NCBI RefSeq assembly: GCF_014384965.1
Contig: NZ_JACRSW010000029.1
Location: 1 to 32,483, forward strand
Length of the DNA: 32,483 nucleotides
Direction: 5' to 3'
Origin: Jutongia hominis
GTDB lineage: Bacteria > Bacillota > Clostridia > Lachnospirales > Lachnospiraceae
The notes below the pieces were generated by a model. That model worked only from the letters and a program-made list of their open reading frames with translations. It was not told the DNA's origin and did no database searches. Of this stretch, positions 32,358-32,483 are shown in pieces. The position numbers and the translations under genes are program-made. The first letter of the stretch is position 1; every line of letters begins with the position of its first letter.

Positions 32358-32483
32358 TACAGAAGAACTGGCTCATCTCGAAATTGTTGCAACAATCATC
32401 CGCCAGCTCACCAGAAACCTGACACCGGAAGAAATTAAGTCATCGGGCTTTGATAAATACTATGTTGATCATACCCTTGCAAT
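32347..32483 (+). CDS. cotJC: CotJC, 3' part (continues past the window)
   Basis: From the attR core the plus strand reads TDIGTEELAHLEIVATI, then further CotJC-like sequence (QLTRNLTPEEIKSSGFDKYYVDHTLA), to the window edge. The E-E-L-A-H group matches the Mn-catalase E-x-x-H metal-ligand pair. It is the missing continuation of 17405-17590: the codon phase matches exactly through T-D-I-G. In the integrated state it lacks the native start, although in-frame ATG codons occur in element DNA at 32320 and 32332. Confidence 0.93.

Noticed and set aside
17405..32483. Assembly error as the explanation for the split cotJC
   Set aside because: The exact 11-bp direct repeat at the joints, the matching codon phase, the attP-like inverted repeat and an adjacent serine recombinase together fit site-specific integration far better than a chimeric contig.

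Overview
The window reads as a Gram-positive, endospore-forming gut Clostridium, most likely Lachnospiraceae. The grounds are strong AGGAGG-type ribosome sites, AT-rich spacers, a cotJ spore-coat operon, a YesM/YesN-type two-component pair, CUT2-type sugar ABC genes and DHHW, DUF4358-like and MBOAT proteins. The genus is not certain.

Left region (1-16600, all minus strand). Reading in the direction of transcription: a carbohydrate kinase and AraD (L-ribulose-5-phosphate 4-epimerase), with an AraR-like operator at the kinase promoter; then a chemoreceptor, an AraC-type response regulator and a histidine kinase; then a sugar-binding lipoprotein, an ABC ATPase and two permeases; then a GH13 alpha-glucosidase/amylase and a lone type I methyltransferase (HsdM). 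Together these sense, move toward, import and catabolise sugars, probably including L-arabinose.

Centre and right (16860-32483), the main result. The plus-strand operon cotJA-cotJB-cotJC is broken inside cotJC after codon 62. The rest of cotJC reappears at the right edge (32347-32483), about 14.8 kb away, in the same orientation. The two halves share an 11-bp direct repeat, ACCGATATAGG. Joining them there restores an uninterrupted CotJC reading frame with the conserved TDIGTEELAHLE segment. The DNA between (17590-32357, 14,768 bp) is an integrated element with a large serine recombinase next to its left end. Joining its two ends gives an imperfect 22-bp inverted repeat around a central GG, as expected of a serine-recombinase attP. 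The layout matches the skin element in Bacillus sigK: an intervening sequence in a sporulation gene that could be removed in the mother cell.

Element cargo. There are no phage structural, replication or conjugation genes. It carries a four-gene polysaccharide acylation cassette (SGNH hydrolase, DUF4358-like protein, MBOAT acyltransferase, DHHW protein), two paralogous secreted transglutaminase-like proteins, three other exported proteins of unknown function, a 4.2-copy array of a 93-bp hairpin repeat, a membrane-tethered ECF-type sigma factor with an exported C-terminal domain, and a small XRE regulator. Two internal circuits can be read from the DNA. A duplicated promoter motif (TAAAACTTTTT-N12-TGTCATATA) precedes the sigma gene and one transglutaminase-like gene. 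A palindromic operator (ATACTCAATnnATTGAGTAT) occurs as three copies near the XRE gene and one near the right-end gene.

Limits: homology calls come from recognised motifs, not searches. Excision, promoter use and operator binding are inferences.
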